Assembly (NCBI GenBank): GCA_029246545.1
Contig: JAQWMX010000016.1
Coordinates: 1 to 64,000, forward strand
Origin: Gammaproteobacteria bacterium
Lineage (GTDB): Bacteria > Pseudomonadota > Gammaproteobacteria > Pseudomonadales > Pseudohongiellaceae
Reading direction: 5' to 3'
Length of the DNA stretch: 64,000 nt
A program made the position numbers and the translations under genes. The notes under the pieces are model-generated. The model did not search any database, had not been told where the DNA came from, and saw only the letters and a program-made list of their open reading frames with translations. Position 1 is the stretch's first letter. Each line of letters starts with the position of its first letter. Shown here piece by piece: positions 10,750 through 20,601 of the stretch.

Positions 10750-10968
10750 TCAATAATTAAAATTAGCAAGAGTCAGTCTACTGTCTGCTCTAACCATGAT
10801 CTCCTTATCAAGGGATGGTTTTATAACACCCTTTTCGCTATCGATAAAAACTTCAATTAATGTAAAGTCTTCATAATCAAAGTTTGATTCTCGGTATATA
10901 GCTGGATTTGGGTTTGGTTCTCGCCAGATATTAGGATTAATGCTTTTTAGCCCAGTTGTAAAAAGCAT
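10750..10968 (-). CDS. Hypothetical orphan ORF, 72 residues
   Basis: An open frame on the minus strand starting at ATG 10968, with purine-rich GGAGAAAGGCAGG upstream. The product is soluble-looking, with a WREPNPNPAIYRE stretch and no signal peptide, membrane segment or recognised domain. It could be a real small gene or the tail of a degraded larger one. It stands alone between spacers and is followed by a palindromic hairpin. About 260 bp on its upstream side up to 11229 show no other gene. Confidence 0.3.
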   Translation of the reverse strand: MLFTTGLKSINPNIWREPNPNPAIYRESNFDYEDFTLIEVFIDSEKGVIKPSLDKEIMVRADSRLTLANFNY

Positions 10969-11229
10969 TACCTGCCTTTCTCCTTCTTCAATCTCCTCAC
11001 TCCAAGCATATCTAATTATATAGCCTGTGCTGTGCAGAATTCACTATTGGCATACTCTTAGCAAGACTTAGGCATAGTGTTTTAACTTACTCTCCATCGT
11101 ATTGTAGCCAGTCATTTTGTGATTTTCTCCTTGCAAGGTTTGGGCATGTCAAAAGAAACTTTAGATTCATAAATCCGTTCATGAAGATTTTTCGTATAAA
11201 AATGCAAAAAGGAGTGTTAAGTAAATTCA

Positions 11230-11442
11230 ATGAATTCTGGTCAATTAACTAATATTCAAAAGTTATGCATTTTTATAGGCCTGTTGTTCTTAACACTTTC
11301 TGTTTTGATATTTTTAGGGGTGCTGATTGGATTATTGGAGTTAAGTCAGTTCGAATTTATCGGACACTCCGGGTTACGTAGTGTTGCAGCCTTGGCAGTT
11401 TCTGGCTGCTTAATGGCAGCTATTGGTTTACATAATAAATAA
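11230..11442 (+). CDS. Small membrane protein 1 of a three-gene cluster (70 residues)
   Basis: A 70-residue protein with two predicted membrane segments (about 12-36 and 48-67) and a short basic C-terminus (GLHNK). A GGAG lies 15 nt before the ATG, farther than ideal. The family was not recognised. The next small gene starts 13 bases after the stop. All three genes of this run are tiny, hydrophobic and on one strand with tight spacing, so they probably form an operon encoding a membrane complex or related peptides of unknown role. Confidence 0.55.
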   Translation: MNSGQLTNIQKLCIFIGLLFLTLSVLIFLGVLIGLLELSQFEFIGHSGLRSVAALAVSGCLMAAIGLHNK

Positions 11443-11455
11443 GAGGAGTTTCAAA

Positions 11456-11635
11456 ATGTTCAAACAATCTGATTTTTTTATACTTTTAGCAGTAACAATT
11501 TCTTTTGTTGTCTCTGCATATCTATGGTTTTCAGGGCAAAATGAAGAAGCTCTTTTCACTGCGGTATGGGTACCCTCAATATTATGTTTTGGTATTTATT
11601 TTAAACTTATGGCGTTAATGGGAGAAAAGAAATGA
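11456..11635 (+). CDS. Small membrane protein 2 of a three-gene cluster (59 residues)
   Basis: A 59-residue protein with two hydrophobic segments (about 6-25 and 32-54) and a basic end (MGEKK). A longer frame begins at 11423, but the ATG at 11456 is preceded by AAGAGGAG at good spacing and avoids overlapping the first gene, so it was chosen. The stop codon overlaps the start of the third gene as ATGA, a sign of translational coupling. No family was recognised. Confidence 0.6.
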   Translation: MFKQSDFFILLAVTISFVVSAYLWFSGQNEEALFTAVWVPSILCFGIYFKLMALMGEKK

Positions 11636-11781
11636 GTCCAATGACTCTTGCTTATATATCAATACTGGTTTTTTTTCTAATGTTAGTCGGCCTGTATTTA
11701 TCAGCTCGTGAATTTCTTAGAGTCTCTGATGATCCCTCTAAAATGGAAGGCATAAAACCGAAAGTTAAAGATAGTCCTTAG
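11632..11781 (+). CDS. Small membrane protein 3 of a three-gene cluster (49 residues)
   Basis: A 49-residue single-pass protein. Residues about 5-24 (TLAYISILVFFLMLVGLYLS) form a membrane helix, followed by a charged, probably cytoplasmic tail ending KPKVKDSP. The start overlaps the previous stop as ATGA, and the preceding sequence GGGAGAAAAGA supplies a ribosome binding site. No known family was recognised. Coupling and spacing argue for a genuine gene despite its size. The following 188 bp to 11969 hold no gene or clear terminator. Confidence 0.55.
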   Translation: MSPMTLAYISILVFFLMLVGLYLSAREFLRVSDDPSKMEGIKPKVKDSP

Positions 11782-11969
11782 GTTGTCCAGTCACTTCCCA
11801 CTCTATTTCCACCAAGGGCCACCCTTTCTTCCTAGGACGGGGTGTCTGCTCAGGCTGTATAGTTTAAGTAGGTCCTGCGTAGATACATTAGAGGTGATTT
11901 TAGAAAAAAGGTGAAGTCTCTAACTTCTGCTATCTGCTAACAGCGGGCATAAAACTTTCTATAAGCACT

Positions 11970-12731
11970 ATGCTAAAAAACTCTCAAGATACAAACAAAA
12001 CTGGCAATGTTGCGATTGTGATTGGCGCAACTAGCAGAATTGCAGTTTCACTGATTGAGGATTTGGCTAATGATGTACGCTTTACAAAGATTGTTGCTAT
12101 TAGCCGCCAGTTTTCTGACAAAGCAGAAACCAGCTTTGGCCATAAGGTAAGTTATTTTCAAAGTGACTACTCTGAAAAATCGATCAGCAAAATATGTGAA
12201 CAACTACGCTCTCATAAAGGAAAGATCAGTCGCGTATTTATTTGTAATGGAATTCTCCATGATTCTCACTTGCAACCGGAAAAACGTATTGAGGATATTA
12301 AACCTGAAAACTTGCATAAGGTGTTTGAGGTCAATGCAATCATTCCCATGATCTGGATCAAATTCCTTAAGCCAGTTTTGGCTAATGAACAAGGCTGTGT
12401 GGTAACAGTATTCAGTGCAAGAATCGGTAGTATTGAGGATAATCGGAAAGGCGGTTGGTACTCCTATCGAGCATCCAAAGCAGCATTGAATATGCTCTTA
12501 AAAACTGCGGCCATTGAATTTGAACGAGTCGTTAAAGGTACACGATTTCTAGTTTTTCATCCTGGCACAACAGACACGCCCTTATCCAAGCCATTTCAAA
12601 AATATGTCAGTCAAAACAAATTATTCAAACCTGAGTTTGTAGCAGATCAGTTGTTGGCTTTAATAGAAGGAAATAGTTTAGATAAAAGTATTCAGTTTTA
12701 TGGCTGGGATGGAGAGGAAATTCCCTGGTAA
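11970..12731 (+). CDS. Short-chain dehydrogenase/reductase family protein
   Basis: A 253-residue SDR-fold oxidoreductase. The nucleotide-binding loop is GATSRIA near residues 19-25, a variant of TGxxxGIG. The NAG-like motif appears as CNG, and the catalytic YxxxK as YSYRASK, with an upstream serine in VFSARIG. The overall pattern recalls the C-factor/CsgA-like group of SDRs, but the substrate cannot be inferred. No strong ribosome binding site precedes ATG 11970. The gene is isolated in an accessory interval and followed closely by a gene remnant. Confidence 0.8.
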   Translation: MLKNSQDTNKTGNVAIVIGATSRIAVSLIEDLANDVRFTKIVAISRQFSDKAETSFGHKVSYFQSDYSEKSISKICEQLRSHKGKISRVFICNGILHDSHLQPEKRIEDIKPENLHKVFEVNAIIPMIWIKFLKPVLANEQGCVVTVFSARIGSIEDNRKGGWYSYRASKAALNMLLKTAAIEFERVVKGTRFLVFHPGTTDTPLSKPFQKYVSQNKLFKPEFVADQLLALIEGNSLDKSIQFYGWDGEEIPW

Positions 12732-12817
12732 ATAAGTTCACTTTAATAAGCTTCGTGAGAAAGCAGTTTAATGACAATGATGATATAAAAGTAAGCCTTA
12801 ATATTAGGTATTCGCTA

Positions 12818-13109
<292 letters not shown>

Positions 13110-13355
13110 TTATTTTATACCGCCCCAAAAGCCTCAGATTATATACTCTCAGAAAGCTGTTAGTTATACCTGTATATAAAAACCCTATATTAAGAAATTT
13201 TAAGCATTAATTTTTTTGAACTGTTGAAGAACATTAGGAAATATAATTAGTATATTCTACTGATGACAAAACATAGAGTTTAAAAGATAAAAATAAATAT
13301 TAAATCGAAAATCAGAAGGTCTCAAAATAAATCAATTCTAAGTAGCAAATGCATG

Positions 13356-13380
13356 CCCCCACCCTAAGATAAGGTGGAGG
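13356..13380. other. Hairpin after the TonB receptor gene
   Basis: An 11-bp stem, CCCCCACCCTA against TAAGGTGGAGG with two G-T pairs, closes a three-base loop. It lies 22 bases beyond the receptor stop codon, where a terminator would be expected, but no T-run follows on either strand. It may be a factor-dependent terminator or an mRNA 3'-end stabilising structure. Confidence 0.4.
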
Positions 13381-13402
13381 ACTTCATATCACAGACTAGT
13401 AA

Positions 13403-16000
13403 TTAAAAGTTCTTCCGAACTGTCAAGCCATAAGTCCTTGGCTCTCTTGGATAGGCATTGAGTTTTCCGTCTTGTAATGGTGTATCAAAAACCGTTCCAT
13501 AATAAGACTCATCATTAAGATTTCTTACCCACAGCATGACTTCAATATCAGAAGTGAATCGCACAATGGCTTTTAGATTTAATAATGATATACCATCTTG
13601 ATTTGCAAAAGGATCATTGTTGCTATGCATCATCATATCAGAGTAATAAATATAATCCCCACCTATAACTACTTCAGTTCCATTATCTAGGGCAAATGAT
13701 TTCGCTACATTTAAAGAAAAATAATCATCAGAAACACCACTAACTCGGTCACCATCCCTATTACAGAACCCCTGAGTAGCAAACTGAGTAGCCTCAATGC
13801 TGTCCCCAGTATGGAAAATATTGCTAATCTGACAATTTCCTTTTGCAAAATTAGCAAATTCTGCATCAGTTTTTGCATATGCTAAGAAAAAGCTCAAAGA
13901 GTCTGTTGGATTCCACCAGACTTCTGCTTCGAGTCCTTGTACATCGACTTGTCCAGCATTTTGTAAATTGAACGCTGTTCCAGTAAAAGTATTAGTCTGC
14001 AAATCTTCAACTTGCATGTCATATACTGCAATATTTACCCGGAGAGAATTTCTTAAAAAATCCTTTTTCAAGCCGAGTTCAAAGGTCTCTGTATCTTCAG
14101 AATTAAATATAGCATCAAAACCTAGGCCAATTCGATCCGTATTAGTCCCACCAGATTTATAACCGGTTCCAAATGAACCATATATAATGGTTGTATCATC
14201 AGTTCGCCAAGAAAGGCCAATATTTCCTGTAACTCGGCTGTCATCTAGATCTGTCGCAATATTAGGCCTAGGGCAAAAGCGGTCTGAAATAGTACAAGTT
14301 GCCCAGCCAGGAGAATATAATGCATTTAATGCAGGCAGCATTGTGGTTGGATCCATCCCTGCAAGGACTGCATTATAGGTACTCCCAGTTCCGTCCCCTG
14401 CGGGAGCCCCTCCAGCTTGTAAAGCTTGCGCCCCAGCGATAGCTAGAGCAGTGCCAACGGCAGTTGCATTTAAGGCGCTTCCAGCCGGAACAGATGTCGC
14501 CTCACTAAAGCGACTTGACATTGACTTACTTTCATCGGTGTATCGAAGCCCTATATTAAGCTCCAAGTTATCTGTCAAGTCATAGTCAATACGGCCGAAA
14601 ATAGCATTTGCGTCATGGTCTTGATCACTTGCATCTTGAATTTGGTTTCCCGCAAGGATTGGAGTTGAAAAACTAGGTCCAAAAGATGTCCCATAACGAG
14701 CATTAATGTAGGTAATCAATGCTGGAGGAGTTGCCATTAACGCTCCAAGAACAGCAGGCGAAGCCGCTGTTACATAAGCAGGAAGAGATTGGCCAAAGTG
14801 TATAAAATCTGAACTTTCTATTTCTTGTCTATAGAAATACGCACCCGCAAGGTAGCGAAGCCTTTGATTGGTATCACTAGCAATCCTGAACTCTTGGCTA
14901 AACATTGATTGTTCAGCTCCATATAAGCGTGTTGCTAGATCAACATCGGAAAAATCAGCATCGATAAAATCTTTCGTATCAAAAGCTCTATATGCAGAAA
15001 TAGATACAAAATCAAAACCAGAGAAAGCTCTTTGGAGTTCAAGGGAAATCCCTCTATCTTCACTTTCAGAGCTTGGAAGTGCATTTAACGACATTTGACG
15101 ATCATCGAAAGATCCGCTCCGATAAACAGTACCACCCAAAGCAGAAAGGATAGCATCAGTTCCTGGAACTGCCGCACCTGCACTGTCAGTCCTACCAGAG
15201 GCAATAAAGCTATCCTTCAACGTTAATGCAGCACAACAAGCTTCGTCTATCTTAGAGTAATCCATAATCACTCTGGCGGAAAAATCATTAGAGGGCTCAT
15301 AAAGGAATTGTTGCTTGAACCCTATTCTAGATCTGTCATTCACATCTTCACCGAGATTCTGCACATTAACAAAGCCATCTCGTTCGCTGGAAAAGACAGT
15401 GGTTCTGGCAGCTAAGTTGTCATTCAAGCTAAAATTGAATCCTGCACTTAAATTGAATAAGGAATCTTTGCCTATAGTGGCCTCAATGAATCCATTTTGT
15501 TCATGTGATGGCGCAACAGATCTCACTAAAAGGGCTCCAGACGCTGAATTTTTACCAAAAAGAGTCCCTTGGGGGCCTCTCAAGACCTCAATGGCCTCAA
15601 TATCCACAAGCTGATTAATCATGGAGCTTTGTCTAGCCCTATAGATGCCATCAACGTAAAGCCCTACCGAAGATTCTAAACCGAAATTTTGCGCACCAGT
15701 TCCTACCCCACGAATTGCAAAATTACCTGTGCTAGAACTCTGGTTAGTGCTAACAATAAGCCCAGGGACACTGGTCATTAATTCAATCACATCCTTAATG
15801 GAGTTTTCTTCTAGAAAGTCTCCGCTAAAGGCTGAAACAGCAACAGGGACATCCTGGATATTTTCTTCTCGTAATTGCGCATTAACCACAATTTCTTCGA
15901 GAGTCTGGCTAGAAGCCAGCTGGCTTATAAGGCCAGATAGGCCTATTAAAAATACTGAACATACTTTAGATTTATTAAAAAGATGCATTTTATGATTCAT
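13403..16000 (-). CDS. TonB-dependent outer-membrane receptor
   Basis: An 865-residue outer-membrane beta-barrel receptor that imports a bound substrate with TonB/ExbBD energy. It has a signal peptide (about 1-31, ending LASSQ), a TonB-box-like TLEEIVVNAQ, then the plug domain (about 40-160, with VPGLIVSTNQ, FAIRGVGTG and EVLRGPQGTLFGKNSASGAL). A long barrel follows, ending in the classical terminal phenylalanine (YGLTVRKNF). Alanine/glycine-rich loops in mid-barrel look like extracellular inserts. It resembles the broad receptor group used for siderophores, vitamins or plant and algal compounds. No transport or catabolic neighbour indicates the substrate. No Fur box was recognised upstream. 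Confidence 0.93.
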   Translation of the reverse strand: MNHKMHLFNKSKVCSVFLIGLSGLISQLASSQTLEEIVVNAQLREENIQDVPVAVSAFSGDFLEENSIKDVIELMTSVPGLIVSTNQSSSTGNFAIRGVGTGAQNFGLESSVGLYVDGIYRARQSSMINQLVDIEAIEVLRGPQGTLFGKNSASGALLVRSVAPSHEQNGFIEATIGKDSLFNLSAGFNFSLNDNLAARTTVFSSERDGFVNVQNLGEDVNDRSRIGFKQQFLYEPSNDFSARVIMDYSKIDEACCAALTLKDSFIASGRTDSAGAAVPGTDAILSALGGTVYRSGSFDDRQMSLNALPSSESEDRGISLELQRAFSGFDFVSISAYRAFDTKDFIDADFSDVDLATRLYGAEQSMFSQEFRIASDTNQRLRYLAGAYFYRQEIESSDFIHFGQSLPAYVTAASPAVLGALMATPPALITYINARYGTSFGPSFSTPILAGNQIQDASDQDHDANAIFGRIDYDLTDNLELNIGLRYTDESKSMSSRFSEATSVPAGSALNATAVGTALAIAGAQALQAGGAPAGDGTGSTYNAVLAGMDPTTMLPALNALYSPGWATCTISDRFCPRPNIATDLDDSRVTGNIGLSWRTDDTTIIYGSFGTGYKSGGTNTDRIGLGFDAIFNSEDTETFELGLKKDFLRNSLRVNIAVYDMQVEDLQTNTFTGTAFNLQNAGQVDVQGLEAEVWWNPTDSLSFFLAYAKTDAEFANFAKGNCQISNIFHTGDSIEATQFATQGFCNRDGDRVSGVSDDYFSLNVAKSFALDNGTEVVIGGDYIYYSDMMMHSNNDPFANQDGISLLNLKAIVRFTSDIEVMLWVRNLNDESYYGTVFDTPLQDGKLNAYPREPRTYGLTVRKNF

Positions 16001-16181
16001 AACATTTATTCCGCTTTAATTTTAAAATTTATAAAACTATGTTTTTGTAAACCAGAAGCTTAAACTTAAAGATTGGTATTGACAAGTTAACTACTTGAGA
16101 CGAAAGAAAGTCTTAATTAATGAATTTAAATAGCTACTGCGTTTTCCCAAGACGCAAAGGCACGCAGTCTAAGTAGAAAAG

Positions 16182-16877
16182 CTACGCTTCAATCTCTTGG
16201 ATTATGCTATTCAATTTGTCAGCAGGCATACTAACTTGTGTTATTGGTCTGCCAATCACCAGGTAATTACTACCTTGATCTAATGCTGAGCGCGGTGTAA
16301 CTACACGCTTTTGATCATCCGCGTTATCACCACTAGGACGGATGCCAGGTGTTATCAGTTTAAAATCATTAGGACATTGTGAACGTAAAATTTCTGTTTC
16401 TTGGGCCGAGCAAACTACACCATCTAAGCCTGAATTTACTGCTAGATCTGCCAAAAGTTGAACTTGTTGCTGTGGTGAATTATTGACGGCTATTTGTACT
16501 AAGTCTTTAGCTCCCATACTAGTGAGTACCGTCACTGCAATCAGTAATGGAGCCTTATCGAAATTTAATGCTTCTCTAGAGGCATTCAGCATTGCTTTAC
16601 CTCCTGAAGCATGTACATTCACCATCCAAACACCTAGATCAGCTGCAGCCTTTAATGCTTCTGCAACTGTATTAGGAATATCATGAAATTTTAAATCCAG
16701 AAAAACATCGTATCCTAGAGCTTTAATCTGCGTGACCAATACGGGGCCGCATCTTGTAAACAATTCTTTTCCTACTTTCACACGACAGAGTGAAGGATCA
16801 ATATTCTGCAAGAAGTCCAAACAGGCTTTCTCAGTCGAAAAATCTAAAGCGACTATAATTTGTTTGTTATATTTCAT
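16182..16877 (-). CDS. pyrF: Orotidine 5'-phosphate decarboxylase
   Basis: A 231-residue enzyme that converts OMP to UMP, the last step of de novo pyrimidine synthesis. The catalytic Lys/Asp cluster is visible as DLKFHDIPNTV (near residues 60-70), the N-terminus as IIVALDFS, and the phosphate-binding end as TPGIRPSGDNADDQ followed by YLVIGRPIT. It lies 51 bases after lapB on the same strand, the lapA-lapB-pyrF order found in E. coli. Confidence 0.97.
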   Translation of the reverse strand: MKYNKQIIVALDFSTEKACLDFLQNIDPSLCRVKVGKELFTRCGPVLVTQIKALGYDVFLDLKFHDIPNTVAEALKAAADLGVWMVNVHASGGKAMLNASREALNFDKAPLLIAVTVLTSMGAKDLVQIAVNNSPQQQVQLLADLAVNSGLDGVVCSAQETEILRSQCPNDFKLITPGIRPSGDNADDQKRVVTPRSALDQGSNYLVIGRPITQVSMPADKLNSIIQEIEA

Positions 16878-16928
16878 ACTTACTACCTATAAATTATAAT
16901 TTCCGTTGTGCTTAAATGAATTTTCTTT

Positions 16929-18119
16929 TTAATGTGCCGATTCTATTAATAATGAATCGATCGGTTTAACCTTGCCCCATTCATTACATCCTGGGCATAA
17001 CCAATGTAATTTTTTTAAATCAAAGCCGCAATTCTCACATTGGTATTTAGATTTATTTTCTAAATATTCTTCTAATATTTCATTAAATTTTATCGCAATA
17101 AAATCATTCTTAGATTTTTCATTAAGCATAATTGCCTGGCCCAACAACTCTATTGACGGGTTTGTAGAAATTTTTTGTGACAAAATTTCTTTTGCCTTCT
17201 CTTCACCTTCAGTATTTTTTATATACTTTATAATCAACAACAATAAACTGCTTGAAAGCCTTTCTTGCAAGCTGCTTTCAATATATTTATTCAACTTTAA
17301 TTGCTTATCCATGGCCTGATATGAAGCAATTATTAAGTCAAAAGCTTCTGCTTTATAGCTCGCATTTTGAGATGATATTTTTAATAAAGCTTTTATAGCT
17401 TGCTTATAATTCTTTTGCTCAAACTCAATTCTGCCTTTGACAAGGCTAGTTCGAACATTAGATTTTTCCATACTTACAGCCTTATTCAGATAGTCCTTTG
17501 CCTGATTGTAATGCTGAAATTCTAATTCTTTTTCTGCCAGCTCACAGTAAAAATGAGAAGCTTTAATTTGAAGCCCTTCGCGTTGATTAAGAGGGCAAAG
17601 TTTTAGCAAATCAGTAATCACCATAATTCCTTTTTCCCATTCTTTTTCTAGTTGATAAACAGTAAGACCTTGATTTAATACGGCAATTTGAATATCCGTA
17701 TCAGCCACTTTTAACTCATCAATTAATTTCTCCGCCCTATCTAGCAAGCCAGCTGCGACATAACTTTTCACTAAACCAAGTTTAATCAGGTTTAATTCAG
17801 TACGATTTAATTGAGAATTTACTAGTAATTTTTGATAGACGGCTATAGATCCATCTACTTTACCCCGACGCCTCAACAGATTACCTAATGCAAGATGACT
17901 TTCAAGCGTATTAGAGTTTATTTCTAGAGAAGAGATGAAAGCATCAATTGACTGATCGGGCTCATCATTTAATAAGTAATTGAGACCAATAGAATAATCT
18001 TTATTAGTATTCTTTTGTGGAAAATATTTTATTTTTAATTGCGATTTATAACCGGAATACCATGCTAATGCTAAAGCAATAAACATCAATAGTAATAGAA
18101 TTAAATTACTAAATTCCAT
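16929..18119 (-). CDS. lapB: Lipopolysaccharide assembly protein B (TPR/rubredoxin-like)
   Basis: A 396-residue inner-membrane protein. Residues about 1-20 form a membrane anchor, followed by a long array of tetratricopeptide repeats (about 40-340). A C-terminal rubredoxin-type metal site follows, with two cysteine pairs (CENCG and CPGCNEWG). In E. coli LapB (YciM) controls lipopolysaccharide synthesis by promoting FtsH degradation of LpxC. It follows lapA by seven bases. Sequence between motifs is divergent, as usual for this family, but architecture and neighbours are decisive. Confidence 0.93.
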   Translation of the reverse strand: MEFSNLILLLLMFIALALAWYSGYKSQLKIKYFPQKNTNKDYSIGLNYLLNDEPDQSIDAFISSLEINSNTLESHLALGNLLRRRGKVDGSIAVYQKLLVNSQLNRTELNLIKLGLVKSYVAAGLLDRAEKLIDELKVADTDIQIAVLNQGLTVYQLEKEWEKGIMVITDLLKLCPLNQREGLQIKASHFYCELAEKELEFQHYNQAKDYLNKAVSMEKSNVRTSLVKGRIEFEQKNYKQAIKALLKISSQNASYKAEAFDLIIASYQAMDKQLKLNKYIESSLQERLSSSLLLLIIKYIKNTEGEEKAKEILSQKISTNPSIELLGQAIMLNEKSKNDFIAIKFNEILEEYLENKSKYQCENCGFDLKKLHWLCPGCNEWGKVKPIDSLLIESAH

Positions 18120-18126
18120 AACCGGC

Positions 18127-18450
18127 CTATTTATCCCTGCCTTTTTGCAAACTTTGCTTTTTCCCTAGTGGTCTTCCGATAATGGTATCTTGCTTTTTTT
18201 TGAGCTGGGCTTCTAACTTATTTATTTTAAGGTGGGCTTTAATGCGACGAAACAGGCCATAACCAAGCAATAATCCAAGTACACCACCCCAAGCAAAAGC
18301 TAAAAGAATCCAGACTGCAAGACTTTGTGGGGCTAAATCTATACCAATCCAAAGCGGCACCACAATACTATTATTACTAGCAAATATAAATCCAGCCAGT
18401 ACTACCAGTAAAAACAATAAGCCAACTATAAATCGAATTAATTTGGACAT
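18127..18450 (-). CDS. lapA: Lipopolysaccharide assembly protein A (DUF1049)
   Basis: A 107-residue inner-membrane protein with two hydrophobic segments (about 5-24 and 42-67) and a basic, coiled C-terminus (KAHLKINKLEAQLKKKQD). This is the LapA/YciS pattern. It is the partner of LapB in lipopolysaccharide assembly and cotranscribed with it. A terminator upstream at 18504-18542 separates it from ihfB. Confidence 0.92.
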   Translation of the reverse strand: MSKLIRFIVGLLFLLVVLAGFIFASNNSIVVPLWIGIDLAPQSLAVWILLAFAWGGVLGLLLGYGLFRRIKAHLKINKLEAQLKKKQDTIIGRPLGKKQSLQKGRDK

Positions 18451-18503
18451 CTTGGTATTTTATACTAGAAATAATGTAAAAGATTAAAGTGAAAAAATGA
18501 AGT

Positions 18504-18542
18504 AAAAAAAACGGCGGTTCCTGCTATAGGTTCCGCCGTTTT
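18504..18542 (-). terminator. Intrinsic terminator after ihfB
   Basis: On the minus strand AAAACGGCGG pairs with CCGCCGTTTT around a loop of about 15 nt, followed by a run of eight T. It lies 26 bp beyond the ihfB stop and about 55 bp before lapA. It closes the rpsA-ihfB transcript and implies that lapA-lapB-pyrF has its own promoter or depends on readthrough. Confidence 0.88.
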
Positions 18543-18568
18543 ATTTGCTTCAAAGAAGATTAAAAACC

Positions 18569-18868
18569 TTACGATCTTTCTCTATGCAAACTATCATTGA
18601 CTCGATCCCTTAATTCCTTACCAGCTTTAAAATGCGGAACGTGCTTGCCTTTTAAATCAACTGCTTCGCCAGTTTTTGGATTTCTGCCAACTCGAGGAGC
18701 TCGATAATGTAACGAAAAACTACCGAATCCACGTATTTCTATACGTCCTCCTTCTGCAAGAGACTCCGACATATAAGAAATAATAGCTTTAACTGTTAAC
18801 TCAATATCCTTCAAGGATAATTGAGTTTGTTTCGCTGCTATTCGTTCTATCAATTCAGATTTAGTCAT
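18569..18868 (-). CDS. ihfB: Integration host factor subunit beta
   Basis: A 99-residue HU/IHF-family protein forming the DNA-bending heterodimer with IhfA (791-1099). Diagnostic parts are [18 protein letters not shown] at the start, [20 protein letters not shown] with the intercalating proline arm RNPKTG, and the C-terminal [13 protein letters not shown]. It sits 53 bases downstream of rpsA, the standard order, and ends at a strong terminator. Confidence 0.97.
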   Translation of the reverse strand: MTKSELIERIAAKQTQLSLKDIELTVKAIISYMSESLAEGGRIEIRGFGSFSLHYRAPRVGRNPKTGEAVDLKGKHVPHFKAGKELRDRVNDSLHRERS

Positions 18869-18921
18869 AACATTGCTACCTTAACAGTTTACTCTTTATA
18901 GATTTTCTTTAGTTATTGACG

Positions 18922-20601
18922 CTACTTTTTTCCCATTTGCGCTTTAATCAAATCACCAACTGTTGCTGGAGAAGCTCCAGAAGTAGTAGTTTGTTTATTA
19001 TGCTCAGCAACAGAATCCTTTTCATCAGCAATTTCTTTCGCTTTGATAGAAACAGTTATTGTTCTATTTTTACGATCTAAATTAACGATCTTAGCTTCAA
19101 CTTCATCACCTTCATTAAGCACAGTACGCACATCTTCGACTCGATCCCTACTTATATCAGCAGCCTTTAACTGTGCTTCAACACCTTCAGCTAGAGTGAT
19201 AATCGCTTCTTTAGTATCAACTGAACTAACAGTACCAGTAACAATTGCACCTTTATCATGTTCATCAGTGTAAACAGCAAATGGGTCACCAGATAACTGT
19301 TTAATACCTAAAGAGATACGTTCTCTATCAGGATCTATAGAAAGTATCACAGTATCAATCTTGTCGCCTTTAGTATATTGACGTACAGCCTGCTCGCCTG
19401 GTTCTTCCCATGCAATATCTGACAAATGAACTAAGCCATCTATTTCGCCATCTAAACCAATAAAGATACCGAAATCAGTAATTGATTTAATATTGCCTGA
19501 AATTCTGTCACCTTTTTTGAAGGTTTCAGCAAAAGCATCCCAAGGATTTTTCTGACATTGCTTGAGGCCAAGAGAAATGCGACGACGTTCTGGATCAATA
19601 TCCAGAATCATTACTTCAACTTCATCACCAAGATTAACTAGTTTTGAAGGATGAATGTTTTTGTTGGTCCAATCCATTTCAGATACATGAACCAAACCTT
19701 CAACACCCTCTTCTAGTTCTGCAAAGCAACCATAATCAGTCAGGTTAGTAACAACAGCCTTAACTTTGTTATTTTCAGGGTAACGGCTTTTAATTTCAAT
19801 CCAAGGATCTTCACCTAACTGTTTCAATCCTAAAGAAACACGATTACTTTCTCGATCAAATTTCAATACTTTAACGTCTATTTCCGCACCAACTTCTACA
19901 ATTTCACTTGGATGTTTAATCCGTTTCCAAGACATATCAGTAATATGTAACAAGCCATCAACACCACCTAAATCGACGAAGGCGCCATAATCTGTAAGAT
20001 TTTTCACAACGCCTTTAACAGACTGACCTTCTTGCAGATTCAACAGTAACTCATCCCGTTCTTCGCTATTTACAGACTCTAATACTGCTCGTCTCGAAAC
20101 TACAACGTTATTACGTTTTTGATCTAGTTTAATTAATTTAAATTCGAGTTCTTTAAACATTAAATGATCAACATCTCGTACTGGACGGACATCAACTAAT
20201 GATCCAGGTAAGAAAGCACGAATAGTGTTTACATCAACAGTAAAACCACCTTTAACTTTGCCGTTTATGACACCGATAACGGCCTCATTTTTCTCAATGG
20301 CACTTTCTAATACCATCCAAGTCTCAGCACGTTTAGCTTTTTCTCGAGATAATTTGGTTTCACCAAATCCATCTTCTACGGTATCTAGGGCAACTTTTAC
20401 TTCGTCGCCTATCTGTAGAGTAAATTCACCTTGTTCACTTAAGAATTCTTGGCGTGCAATAACGCCTTCAGATTTCAGACCGGCGTGGACAGTTACCCAA
20501 TCCGAATCAATATCAATAATAGTTCCAGTAACAATGGAACCTGTTTTCATATTGATTTCTTTTAAACTTTCTTCAAATAACTCTGCGAAACTTTCGCTCA
20601 T
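18922..20601 (-). CDS. rpsA: 30S ribosomal protein S1
   Basis: A 559-residue protein with six S1-type OB-fold repeats. The first two bind the ribosome and the later ones bind mRNA. Repeats start near residues 20, 105, 190, 275, 365 and 450, the middle ones with the typical [20 protein letters not shown] and LVHVSEMDW pattern. The start at 20601 has only a weak AGG upstream, as in E. coli, where the folded leader replaces a strong Shine-Dalgarno and S1 represses its own translation. It lies downstream of cmk and upstream of ihfB. Confidence 0.98.
   Translation of the reverse strand: MSESFAELFEESLKEINMKTGSIVTGTIIDIDSDWVTVHAGLKSEGVIARQEFLSEQGEFTLQIGDEVKVALDTVEDGFGETKLSREKAKRAETWMVLESAIEKNEAVIGVINGKVKGGFTVDVNTIRAFLPGSLVDVRPVRDVDHLMFKELEFKLIKLDQKRNNVVVSRRAVLESVNSEERDELLLNLQEGQSVKGVVKNLTDYGAFVDLGGVDGLLHITDMSWKRIKHPSEIVEVGAEIDVKVLKFDRESNRVSLGLKQLGEDPWIEIKSRYPENNKVKAVVTNLTDYGCFAELEEGVEGLVHVSEMDWTNKNIHPSKLVNLGDEVEVMILDIDPERRRISLGLKQCQKNPWDAFAETFKKGDRISGNIKSITDFGIFIGLDGEIDGLVHLSDIAWEEPGEQAVRQYTKGDKIDTVILSIDPDRERISLGIKQLSGDPFAVYTDEHDKGAIVTGTVSSVDTKEAIITLAEGVEAQLKAADISRDRVEDVRTVLNEGDEVEAKIVNLDRKNRTITVSIKAKEIADEKDSVAEHNKQTTTSGASPATVGDLIKAQMGKK

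Noticed and set aside
13170-13185. LexA-box-like CTGTATATAAAAACCC upstream of the alaS fragment
   Set aside because: The second half-site should read ACAG and is ACCC; alaS is not an SOS gene, so this is probably chance.
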